A stretch of DNA of 6,087 nt from JBDIBB01 sp039812685 (lineage in GTDB: Bacteria > Acidobacteriota > Vicinamibacteria > Vicinamibacterales > JAFNAJ01): positions 1 through 6,087 of the forward strand of contig JBDIBB010000206.1 in the NCBI GenBank assembly GCA_039812685.1, written 5' to 3'. Made by a program: the position numbers and the translations under genes. A model generated the notes under the pieces. That model had not been told where the DNA came from and did no database searches. It saw only the letters and a list, made by a program, of their open reading frames with translations. How positions within the stretch are numbered: the stretch's first letter is position 1; each line of letters starts with the position of its first letter. Of this stretch, positions 1-6,087 are shown one piece after another.

Positions 1-552
1 TGCATCGGCACGGCGCAGTGCGTGGACGCGTGCGACGACGTGATGCGCGGCCTCGGCAAGCCGATCGGCCTCATCCGTTACACGTCCGAGCGGGAGCAGA
101 CAGGCGGGATCCGCCGCCTCTGGCGGCCGCGCACGATCGGCTACCTCACCCTCATGGCCGTGGCGTGGAGCACCGTCGCCGTGATCGTCTTCACGCGTGG
201 CGAGGCCCTCGTGGAGATGGTGAGAGGGGGCCGTGAACCCTACCGCCTGCTGCCCACCGGCGAGGTGGCCAACCAGCAGCGGGTGCGCGTCACCAATCAA
301 CTCGACGTCGAGCAGCGCTTCACCATCGAGGTGCTCGGCCCGCAAGGCGCGTCGTTGGTCGTCAGCGAGTCGCCCATCGTCGTGGCGCCAGACAAGGTCG
401 TGAACGTGAACGCCGTGACGACGGTGCCGGCAAGCGTCTTCGTCGACGGGCAGGCGCCGGCACGCTACCGCGTGCGGTCCGATCGCGGCTTCTCGAAGGA
501 GGTGGAGTTCCTCCTGCTCGGTCCCTTCGGGCCGCAAGGAGGCGTTCCGTGA
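1..552 (+). CDS. ccoG: Cytochrome c oxidase accessory protein CcoG (FixG/RdxA), C-terminal part
   Basis: The reading frame is open from base 1, so the N-terminus lies outside the window; 183 residues are present. In this family CcoG is a polytopic membrane ferredoxin-like protein with two [4Fe-4S] motifs, implicated in copper handling during cbb3 oxidase assembly. Visible here: the second cluster motif at residues 1-12 (CIGTAQCVDACD), the conserved family block ending GLIRY (residues 23-27), one membrane helix (about 46-64), then a periplasmic beta-rich domain from about residue 70 matching the Ig-like FixG C-terminal domain, beginning near REPYRLLP. The usual motif is CxxCxxCxxxC; the second Cys is Thr4 here. 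The stop overlaps the ccoH start (GTGA), indicating translational coupling. Identity is firm; the function of the altered cluster site is uncertain. Confidence 0.93.
   Translation, partial: CIGTAQCVDACDDVMRGLGKPIGLIRYTSEREQTGGIRRLWRPRTIGYLTLMAVAWSTVAVIVFTRGEALVEMVRGGREPYRLLPTGEVANQQRVRVTNQLDVEQRFTIEVLGPQGASLVVSESPIVVAPDKVVNVNAVTTVPASVFVDGQAPARYRVRSDRGFSKEVEFLLLGPFGPQGGVP
536..542 (+). promoter_or_regulatory. Ribosome binding site of ccoH
   Basis: AAGGAGG, a near-perfect anti-16S match, lies 6 bases before the GTG at 549. It sits inside the last codons of ccoG and supports GTG 549 as the ccoH start. Confidence 0.8.
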
Positions 553-1085
553 GGTTCTTCCGCCTGGTGTCCGAGTATCGCTGGCCCATCTACCTCGGCG
601 GCCTGCTCACGCTGTCGGTGGTGGCCTGCGGCGTGCTCGTGTGGGTGGCGACGCGGCCCGACTCGCCGCGTCCGATCAGGGGCTACTACGAGGCGGCACG
701 GCAGTGGGACGCCGACGAGGCGGTGGCGGCCGCCAGCCACGATCTCGGGTGGGCGGTGCGCTACGAACTGCCGGCCGACGTGCCGCACTTCGCGGGCATG
801 CCGCGGCCGATCGACGTGCACGTCGTCGATCGCGACGGCGGGCCGGTTGCCGGCCTCACGGGCGACTTCTTTGCGATTCGTCCATCGGATACGCGCCTGA
901 ACCAGTCGGCCGCGCTCGTGGCCATCCCGCAACGCCCCGGGAGCTACCGCACCCTGGTGCGAGTGGACGAACCCGGCGCGTGGGACTTCCGGATCGACGT
1001 CCGCCAGGGGACGCAGCGGTTCGTGCACGCCGCGCGGCTCGACGTTCCCGCCAGCCCGCGAGCCGGGGAGGGGGCATTCCGGTGA
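549..1085 (+). CDS. ccoH: FixH/CcoH family cbb3 oxidase assembly protein
   Basis: A 178-residue protein starting at GTG 549, chosen for the AAGGAGG six bases upstream and the GTGA overlap with ccoG. FixH/CcoH is a small single-span membrane protein that associates with cbb3 oxidase during assembly and stabilises it. Visible: a short cytoplasmic N-terminus, one membrane helix (about residues 13-34), the family-typical block GYYEAARQWD (45-54), and a periplasmic domain rich in beta strands, in which PGSYRTLVRVDEPGAWDFRIDV reads as the usual terminal strands of the family fold (quoted segment spans roughly residues 138-158). No cofactor motif is evident. It lies between ccoG and ccoI, the classical fixGHIS order, and its stop overlaps the ccoI start by GTGA. 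The C-terminal tail after about residue 165 is polar and low in conservation-like features. Confidence 0.9.
   Translation: MRFFRLVSEYRWPIYLGGLLTLSVVACGVLVWVATRPDSPRPIRGYYEAARQWDADEAVAAASHDLGWAVRYELPADVPHFAGMPRPIDVHVVDRDGGPVAGLTGDFFAIRPSDTRLNQSAALVAIPQRPGSYRTLVRVDEPGAWDFRIDVRQGTQRFVHAARLDVPASPRAGEGAFR
1065..1074 (+). promoter_or_regulatory. Ribosome binding site of ccoI
   Basis: A purine run GGGGAGGGGG ends 7 bases before GTG 1082. It decides the ccoI start: the same frame is open upstream to 641, but that extension lies over ccoH and has no comparable signal. Confidence 0.75.
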
Positions 1086-3607
1086 TCGCCCCGCGACCGC
1101 CCGCCAGCATCGGGCCGCCGGCCGCGCCGGCCGCGCCCGCGACGTGCGCGCACTGCGGCCTGACCGTGCCGCCGACGCTGGTGCGCGCGGGCGAGGCGCG
1201 GCAGTTCTGCTGCAGCGGCTGCCGGCAGGTGCACACGCTGGTGCACGAGTGGGGATTCGACCAGTACTACCGGCTGGTCGAGCAGCAGCGTGGCGCTCTC
1301 GAACCGGCACGGGTATCGGGCCGCGGCTTCGACGACTTCGACGACCGGCGGGAACAGGCGGACGCCACCGACACGGTGGGCGTGGGGCGCTGCCGCACGC
1401 AGTTCTACCTGGAGGGCGTGCACTGCGCGGCCTGCGTGTGGCTCGTCGAGAAGCTGCCGGCGGTGCTGCGTGGTGTCGACGAAGTGCGCCTGAACCTCGG
1501 CAGCGGCGTCGCCGAGATCACGTGGCGGCCGGAGGACACGCGGCTCTCGGCGATCGCCCGCGGGCTGGATCGGCTGGGCTACACGCCGCACCTGCACCGG
1601 CGGTCGCGCGCACAGGAGGCGCGGCGCAGGGAGGACCGCGCGGCGCTCGCGCGGCTCGGCGTCGCGGTGGCCTGCGCGATGAACCTCATGTTCATGCACG
1701 GGGCGCTCTACGCCGGCGACTACTCCGGCATGGCCTCGCCCTACGAGATGCTGTTCCGCCGGCTGTCGCTGATCGTGGCGATCCCGGTGCTCCTGTTCTC
1801 GGCGAGGCCGTTCTTCCAGACGGCGATCGCAGGCCTGCGCGCGAGGATGGTGCACATCGACCTGCCGATCGCGATGGCGATCGCCGCCGCGTTTGCCGCG
1901 AGCGCGTGGAACGCCGTGCGCGGCAGCGGGCCGCTGTGGTTCGACTCGCTGGCGATGCTGGTGGCGGCGCTGCTCGGCGCACGGCAGGTGCAGCGCGGCG
2001 CGCAGCGGGCGGCGCTCGAGCGCGCCGACAGCCTGCGCGGCGTGGCCTTCCTCGAGTTCGCGCGGCGCATCGACGGGGACGGCCCTGAGGCGCCCGTGGT
2101 GGAAGTGCCGCTGGCGGCGCTGGCACCCGGTGACCGCGTCGAGGTCCGCTCGGGCGAACTGGTTCCGGTGGACGGCGTGGTGATCTCCGGCGCGTCCTCG
2201 CTCGACAACGCGGTGCTCACGGGCGAGGCGGCCGCGCAGCCCGTGCGCGAGGGCGACGCGGTGAACGCGGGCGCCACGAATCTCGGCGCCCGCCTGGTGG
2301 TGCGCGTGGAGGCCACCGGCGAGCGCACGCGGGTTGGCGCGCTGCTGGCGGTCGTGCAGGACGCGCTGTCGCGGAAGCCGGCCCTGCTGAAGGCCACCGA
2401 CCGGCTGGCGCGCCGCTTCGTCCAGGGCCTGCTCGGCCTGGCCGTCGTCACCGGCCTCGCGTGGCTGCCGGCGGGGCCCGTCGTCGCGCTCGAGCGTGTG
2501 GTGGCGCTGCTGGTGGTGGCCTGCCCGTGCGCGCTGGGGCTGTCGATTCCGCTGGCCGTGTCGGTGGCGCTCATGCGCGCGGCGCGCGCGGGCATCTTCG
2601 TGAAGGATCCGGATGCCTTCGACCGGCTGCGCCGGGTCGACACCGTGCTGCTCGACAAGACGGGCACGCTCACCGCGGGACGCGCGACGGTGGCGCGCTG
2701 GCACGGCGACGAGAGGGTGCTGCAACTGGCGCGCGCGCTCGAGGCCGAGTCCTCGCACGCCGTGGCGCGCGCGTTTCGCGAGGCGCCCGGACGCGGGCTC
2801 TGGATGGTGCGATCGGTGAGCGAGGTGGTCGAGGTGCCCGGTCAGGGCATCTCCGGGCGGCTCGACGGCCACCACGTGCGTGTCGGCAACATGGCGCACG
2901 TCGAGGCCGGCGCGGCCGCGCCCGACGAGGCGTGCGCGCGTGCCGCCGGGGCGTTCGTCGAAGAGGGGCTCAGCCCGGTGCTGGTGGCCGTCGACGGGCG
3001 CGTGGCCGGCGTCGCGGGCATCGGCGACGCGCTGCGCCCCGATGCGGCGGCCACGGTGGCGAGGCTGCGCGCGGCGGGCATCCACGTCCGCATCCTCTCC
3101 GGCGATCACCCCGCGGTGGTGTCGCGTGTCGGCGCGCGGCTCGGCCTCGCGCCCGAAGACGCGCTGGGCGGCCTGACGCCCGAGCAGAAGAAGCGCCTCG
3201 TCGAGGATCTCACCGGCCGCGCCGGCCGCCGCGGTGCCGTGGTGATGGTGGGCGACGGCGTCAACGACGCCGCAGCGCTCGCGCTGGCCGATGTCGGCAT
3301 CGCCGTGCACGGCGGCAAGGGCGCGACGATCGTCGCCGCCGACATCGTGCTCACGCGCGAGGGCGTGGCGCCGCTCCTGGAAATCATCAACGGGGCGCGG
3401 CGGCTGCGCGCCGTCGTCAGGCGCAACCTCGGCTTCTCGCTCGCCTACAACCTCGTGGCGTCGGCGGCGGCGATGGCGGGCCTGGTGGGGCCGCTGGCGG
3501 CGGCGCTGCTGATGCCCGTGTCGTCGCTGACGGTGGTGCTCTCCTCGGCGCTGACGCGCACGTTCGCGCGCCCGGCACGCGCCGAGACGCACAGGGCGGA
3601 GGCCTGA
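1082..3607 (+). CDS. ccoI: CcoI/FixI copper-translocating P1B-type ATPase
   Basis: An 841-residue copper ATPase that exports Cu+ across the inner membrane for the CuB site of cbb3 oxidase. Domains in order: a Pro/Ala-rich start; a Cys-rich N-terminal metal-binding segment (CAHC 22-25, FCCSGC 42-47); a heavy-metal-associated domain with GVHCAAC (Cys115, Cys118); membrane helices 1-4; the actuator domain with TGE (380-382); helices 5-6 with the CPC ion site (481-483); the phosphorylation motif DKTGTLT (Asp525); the nucleotide-binding domain with His559; GDGVND (724-729); and helices 7-8 carrying NxxxxxxYN (782-790) and MxxSS (811-815), the Cu+-type P1B-1 signature. All catalytic residues are present. 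One oddity: the usual HP of the nucleotide domain reads HA (SSHAVA). The GTG start overlaps the ccoH stop. The N-terminal Cys-rich segment and the operon context separate it from generic CopA exporters. Confidence 0.95.
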   Translation: MIAPRPPASIGPPAAPAAPATCAHCGLTVPPTLVRAGEARQFCCSGCRQVHTLVHEWGFDQYYRLVEQQRGALEPARVSGRGFDDFDDRREQADATDTVGVGRCRTQFYLEGVHCAACVWLVEKLPAVLRGVDEVRLNLGSGVAEITWRPEDTRLSAIARGLDRLGYTPHLHRRSRAQEARRREDRAALARLGVAVACAMNLMFMHGALYAGDYSGMASPYEMLFRRLSLIVAIPVLLFSARPFFQTAIAGLRARMVHIDLPIAMAIAAAFAASAWNAVRGSGPLWFDSLAMLVAALLGARQVQRGAQRAALERADSLRGVAFLEFARRIDGDGPEAPVVEVPLAALAPGDRVEVRSGELVPVDGVVISGASSLDNAVLTGEAAAQPVREGDAVNAGATNLGARLVVRVEATGERTRVGALLAVVQDALSRKPALLKATDRLARRFVQGLLGLAVVTGLAWLPAGPVVALERVVALLVVACPCALGLSIPLAVSVALMRAARAGIFVKDPDAFDRLRRVDTVLLDKTGTLTAGRATVARWHGDERVLQLARALEAESSHAVARAFREAPGRGLWMVRSVSEVVEVPGQGISGRLDGHHVRVGNMAHVEAGAAAPDEACARAAGAFVEEGLSPVLVAVDGRVAGVAGIGDALRPDAAATVARLRAAGIHVRILSGDHPAVVSRVGARLGLAPEDALGGLTPEQKKRLVEDLTGRAGRRGAVVMVGDGVNDAAALALADVGIAVHGGKGATIVAADIVLTREGVAPLLEIINGARRLRAVVRRNLGFSLAYNLVASAAAMAGLVGPLAAALLMPVSSLTVVLSSALTRTFARPARAETHRAEA
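3598..3602 (+). promoter_or_regulatory. Ribosome binding site of ccoS
   Basis: GGAGG lies 6 bases before GTG 3609, within the last codons of ccoI. It supports the GTG start of ccoS. Confidence 0.7.
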
Positions 3608-3608
3608 G

Positions 3609-3854
3609 GTGGAGACGATCTTCGTCCTGCTCCCGCTCGCACTGCTGGTGGCGGCCATCGCGGTCGGGTTCTTCGTCTGGGCAGCGCGGACGGGGCAGTT
3701 CGACGATCTCGAGACGCCTGCCGTCCGCATCCTCTTCGACGGCGAGGAGCCGCGGCCGTCAGCCGCGGGGCCAGGCCGAACGCCCGGCGAACCGGTGGCG
3801 CCGGTTGCCGGCAGCCCCATCCCTGCGCACCCCACAAGGAGGGTTTCCGAATGA
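3609..3854 (+). CDS. ccoS: CcoS/FixS cbb3 oxidase assembly protein
   Basis: An 81-residue protein beginning with GTG one base after the ccoI stop. CcoS is a small membrane protein needed for cofactor (heme and copper) insertion into the catalytic subunit of cbb3 oxidase. Visible: an N-terminal membrane helix (about residues 3-25) followed by the family hallmark GQFDDLETPAVRILFD (about 30-45). Family members are usually about 50-60 residues; this one carries a further 30 or so residues rich in Pro, Ala and Gly, probably a disordered tail. The last codons contain the ribosome binding site of actA, and the stop overlaps the actA ATG (ATGA), so the tail may partly exist to house that signal. Assignment is secure from the hallmark and gene order. 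Confidence 0.93.
   Translation: METIFVLLPLALLVAAIAVGFFVWAARTGQFDDLETPAVRILFDGEEPRPSAAGPGRTPGEPVAPVAGSPIPAHPTRRVSE
3836..3842 (+). promoter_or_regulatory. Ribosome binding site of actA
   Basis: AAGGAGG lies 8 bases before ATG 3851, inside the end of ccoS. It fixes the actA start and couples translation of the oxidase assembly genes to the complex III genes. Confidence 0.8.
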
Positions 3855-4474
3855 ACGGAAGGAAGAGGTCCGTCCACATCCTCGCCGTGGTGATCGCGGC
3901 GCTCGTGACGGGCTCCCTCGCCTACGCGCTCAGCAACGCGCGCCAGGGCTACGAGCCGCGCCAGCCGATCCTCTTCCGGCACACGCGCATGGCAGGCCCT
4001 CCGGTCTGGCAGGCCGGCGAGCAGGGCGAGCCGGTGAACGTGGGCGGCTTCGGCATCCCGTGCGTCTACTGCCACACGATGCCCTACAAGGGACGCCACT
4101 CCACCGTGCCCTCGACGGCCGTCTGCATGAACTGCCACACGAGCGTGGGGCTCAACAAGGAATGGGTCCTGGCGATGAAGGACTACTGGGACCGCGGCGA
4201 GCCCATCCGATGGGTGAAGGTGCACGACCTGCCCGACTTCGTCTACTTCGATCACTCGGCGCACGTCAACGCGAAGGACGCGCAGGGCAACCCGGTGCTG
4301 GCGCTGAAGGACGCGCAGGGCCGGCCGATGGTGGTCTGTCAGAACTGCCACGGCAAGGTCGAGGAGATGGAGGAGGTGTCGGTGCAGCACCCCTTCAACA
4401 TGCAGTGGTGCCTGAACTGTCACCGCGATCCGGCGACGAAGGCGTCCACTGACTGCGCGGTGTGCCACCGATGA
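3851..4474 (+). CDS. actA: Alternative complex III pentaheme cytochrome c subunit ActA
   Basis: A 207-residue periplasmic multiheme cytochrome anchored by an N-terminal hydrophobic helix (about residues 8-27, with no clear cleavage site). ActA is the electron-transfer cytochrome of alternative complex III, which oxidises quinol in place of bc1. Five c-type heme motifs are present: CVYCH (71-75), CMNCH (92-96), CQNCH (163-167), CLNCH (187-191) and CAVCH (202-206), the last ending at the C-terminus. The block around WVKVHDLPDFVYFDHSAH (121-138) is very characteristic of ActA. The region before heme 1 reads FRHTRM (42-47) where relatives, as recalled, have FSHxxH, and about 16-20 extra residues follow. 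A second insertion before heme 3 contains an 11-residue repeat. Its ATG overlaps the ccoS stop. A generic c7-type cytochrome is excluded by the signature block and the actB neighbour. Confidence 0.9.
   Translation: MNGRKRSVHILAVVIAALVTGSLAYALSNARQGYEPRQPILFRHTRMAGPPVWQAGEQGEPVNVGGFGIPCVYCHTMPYKGRHSTVPSTAVCMNCHTSVGLNKEWVLAMKDYWDRGEPIRWVKVHDLPDFVYFDHSAHVNAKDAQGNPVLALKDAQGRPMVVCQNCHGKVEEMEEVSVQHPFNMQWCLNCHRDPATKASTDCAVCHR
4274..4339 (+). repeat. Imperfect 33-base tandem duplication inside actA
   Basis: Two adjacent 33-base units (4274-4306 and 4307-4339) encode KDAQGNPVLAL and KDAQGRPMVVC. The first 15 bases of each unit are identical, and about 23 of 33 bases match overall. The pair fills the loop between the HSAH motif and heme 3, where the family normally has only a few residues. 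Confidence 0.7.
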
Positions 4475-4516
4475 GCGGCGCCCTGTTCGAGCGAGGCGTG
4501 CCGTCCTCTGGAGCCG

Positions 4517-4524
4517 AAGGGGAG
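4517..4524 (+). promoter_or_regulatory. Ribosome binding site that decides the actB start
   Basis: AAGGGGAG ends 6 bases before ATG 4531 and directly abuts the in-frame ATG 4525, which is too close to use it. A third in-frame ATG at 4471 overlaps the actA stop but has no purine-rich signal upstream. The spacing favours 4531. Confidence 0.6.
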
Positions 4525-4530
4525 ATGACG

Positions 4531-6087
4531 ATGAATCCGCACGAGACCAGCGCGGGACCGGGGGCATCGGGCCTGGACCGTCGCGAGTTCCTCCGGCTGA
4601 GCGGCATCGCCGCCGCCGGCGCCCTGGCCGCGGCCGGCTGCCAGCCGCCGCCGGAAGCCACCATCCCGTTCCACGACATGCCCGAGAGCCTGGTGGACGG
4701 CCTGGGCCCCGCCCGCTTCTTCCACACGGTGATCGACGGATCGCCGGTGCTGGTGCGCACGCGCGAGGGGCGTCCGGTTCTCGTTGCGCCGAACCCCGGC
4801 GATGCGAGCGGGCGCGGCCTCGGCGTCCGACACCACGCGGCGGTGATGGATCTCTACGATCCCGATCGCGCCCGTGGCCCCATCTCGGTGCGGCGAGGCC
4901 GGGGCGCGCCCGTCCCATCGAGCTGGGCCACGGCCAGCGCCGAGCTGCTCTCGAGGATGAAGGCGTCCGGCGCGAAAGCGGTGCTGCTCACCGGACCCGT
5001 GGGCGGACCCGCGCTGGGCGCGGCGATTGCGGCGCTCGGCGCGCGCACCGGGATGCGGCACGTCGCCTGGACGCCGCTTGGCGACGACGCGGCGGCCGTG
5101 GCCTGGACGCAGGCGTTCGGTCACCCGCGTGTGGCCAGACCGCGACTCGACCGCGCGGACGTGATCCTCGGCCTCGGCGCCGAGTTCCTCGACCGTCCCG
5201 GCGACGGGCTGGAGCGCGACTTCGCGGCGCGGCGTTCCCCCGACGGGCCCGAAGGTGCGCCGATGAGCCGCTTCGTGCAACTCGAGGGCCGGTTGACGCT
5301 CACCGGAGCCAACGCGGACCGGCGGATCCGCGTGCGCGACTCGCAGTTGCCGCGCGTGGCCGCCGCGCTCGCGCACGAGCTGATCGTGGCCCGGACGATC
5401 GGCCCGCTTGCGGGCGATGCGGCCGTGGCCGCGGCCCTGGCGCCGTTTGCGATCGACGGCGTGGCGGCGCAGGCTGGCGTGGAGGCCGCCGCGCTGCGCG
5501 CGCTGGCCGACGCGCTCGCGGCGGGCGTGGGCCGGGCGCTCGCGATCGGTGGCGGTTCAGCCAGCTCGTCGCGACACGGCGCGGCGCTCGAGCTGGCCAT
5601 CATCCTGCTGAACGTCACCACTGGCGCGTTCGAGGCCGGCCTGCTCGAAGACGTGGCCGGCGTCGAGGCGTCCTCGGGCGACGGGGCGACGCTGGCCGGG
5701 TTGGCGCGCGAGATGTCGGAAGGACGGATCGACCTGTTGATCGTCGCCGGCGTGAACCCCGTGTACGACGGCCCCGCGGGGGTCGACTTCGCGTCGGCCA
5801 TGGCGAAGGTCCCCTTCATCGTGTCGTTCAACGACCGGCTGGACGAGACGAGTCGCCTCGCCGACGTGCTGGCGCCGGCGAGCCATCCGTTCGAGTGCTG
5901 GGGCGACGCGGCGTTGCCGACGGGGTCGTTCGCGATCCAGCAGCCGGTGGTGCAGCCGCTGTTCGACACGCGTGGCCTGCTCGATCTCGTGGTGGATCTG
6001 GCGGCCGCGGCCGGCGCCGCGGTGGCGGCCACGGCGGTGACGGCGGCGGCCGCGGCGGCGGTGGCCGTGCCGGCGCCGGCCACGGCC
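4531..6087 (+). CDS. actB: Alternative complex III subunit ActB, molybdopterin-oxidoreductase-like, N-terminal part
   Basis: The frame stays open to the window end; 519 residues are visible. ActB is the large periplasmic subunit of alternative complex III; its first domain resembles molybdopterin oxidoreductases but binds no Mo, and the iron-sulfur clusters sit in a later ferredoxin-like domain outside this window. Visible: a twin-arginine signal (DRREFLRLSG, 16-25), a hydrophobic stretch and a lipobox-like AAGC with Cys37, suggesting a Tat-exported lipoprotein. Then come family blocks such as LYDPDRA, ADVILGLGAEFLD, LTLTGANADRRI, GVNPVYDGP (407-415) and HPFECWGDA (452-460). The only other Cys is Cys456, so no cluster motif lies in this domain, as expected. 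The N-terminal stretch often preceding the Tat motif in other ActB proteins is absent. The last 29 residues are Ala-rich. Starts at 4525 or 4471 are possible. Confidence 0.88.
   Translation, partial: MNPHETSAGPGASGLDRREFLRLSGIAAAGALAAAGCQPPPEATIPFHDMPESLVDGLGPARFFHTVIDGSPVLVRTREGRPVLVAPNPGDASGRGLGVRHHAAVMDLYDPDRARGPISVRRGRGAPVPSSWATASAELLSRMKASGAKAVLLTGPVGGPALGAAIAALGARTGMRHVAWTPLGDDAAAVAWTQAFGHPRVARPRLDRADVILGLGAEFLDRPGDGLERDFAARRSPDGPEGAPMSRFVQLEGRLTLTGANADRRIRVRDSQLPRVAAALAHELIVARTIGPLAGDAAVAAALAPFAIDGVAAQAGVEAAALRALADALAAGVGRALAIGGGSASSSRHGAALELAIILLNVTTGAFEAGLLEDVAGVEASSGDGATLAGLAREMSEGRIDLLIVAGVNPVYDGPAGVDFASAMAKVPFIVSFNDRLDETSRLADVLAPASHPFECWGDAALPTGSFAIQQPVVQPLFDTRGLLDLVVDLAAAAGAAVAATAVTAAAAAAVAVPAPATA

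Noticed and set aside
641..1081. Upstream extension of the ccoI frame
   Set aside because: It lies over ccoH, lacks a ribosome binding site, and reads as low-complexity Arg/Gly sequence. GTG 1082 has a strong signal and a coupled overlap.
3790..3806. Inverted repeat AACCGG-5 bases-CCGGTT near the end of ccoS
   Set aside because: The stem is only 6 pairs, has no T run, and lies inside coding sequence. It is not a credible terminator, and in this GC content such stems are common.
2461..4452. A 663-codon + strand frame across the end of ccoI, ccoS and most of actA
   Set aside because: It has Arg/Gly/Ala-rich composition with no domain; the true frames carry P-type ATPase and heme motifs.
4475..4530. 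Possible promoter or small gene between actA and actB
   Set aside because: The gap is only 56 bases, in frame with actB, and shows no -35/-10 pair; the only signal is the actB ribosome binding site.
944..4918. A 1324-codon open frame on the - strand across ccoH, ccoI, ccoS, actA and actB
   Set aside because: It is rich in Arg, His and Ala, has no recognisable domain, and spans five well-supported genes on the other strand. Long antisense frames are expected in DNA with such GC-rich third positions.
5121..6083. A 320-codon - strand frame opposite actB
   Set aside because: It is Ala/Ser/Arg-rich with no domain, the mirror of the GC-rich actB codons.

Overview
This is a very GC-rich window, tightly packed with genes all on the + strand. 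It carries the end of a cbb3-type cytochrome c oxidase assembly operon (ccoG-ccoH-ccoI-ccoS), followed without a break by the first two genes of an alternative complex III (actA, actB). The combination of high GC, ACIII linked to cbb3 maturation genes, and protein sequence style suggests an Acidobacteriota bacterium, perhaps Vicinamibacteria. That assignment is an inference, not proven by the window.

Layout: 1-552 holds the C-terminal third of CcoG (second ferredoxin cluster motif, last membrane helix, Ig-like C-terminal domain). 549-1085 is CcoH/FixH. 1082-3607 is CcoI, a complete copper-transporting P1B-type ATPase. 3609-3854 is CcoS. 3851-4474 is ActA, a membrane-anchored pentaheme cytochrome c. 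4531 to the window end is the N-terminal part of ActB, a Tat-exported lipoprotein of the molybdopterin-oxidoreductase fold. Junctions are GTGA, GTGA, a 1-base gap, ATGA, and then a 56-base gap. Good Shine-Dalgarno sequences precede each start. No promoter, terminator, RNA gene, repeat array or mobile element is visible, and no stretch over about 60 bases lacks a gene.

How the genes work together: CcoG, CcoH, CcoI and CcoS deliver and insert copper (and help heme insertion and subunit assembly) for the high-affinity cbb3 oxidase. ActA and ActB begin the quinol:electron acceptor oxidoreductase that replaces the bc1 complex. The unbroken translational coupling from ccoS into actA suggests that oxidase maturation and its likely electron-feeding complex are expressed together.

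The window is mostly a recognisable system. The parts worth a second look are protein-level departures: a missing cluster cysteine in CcoG, a Met in place of an expected His before heme 1 of ActA, two loop insertions in ActA (one an internal 11-residue tandem repeat), a short ActB N-terminus, and an Ala-rich stretch in ActB at the window end.
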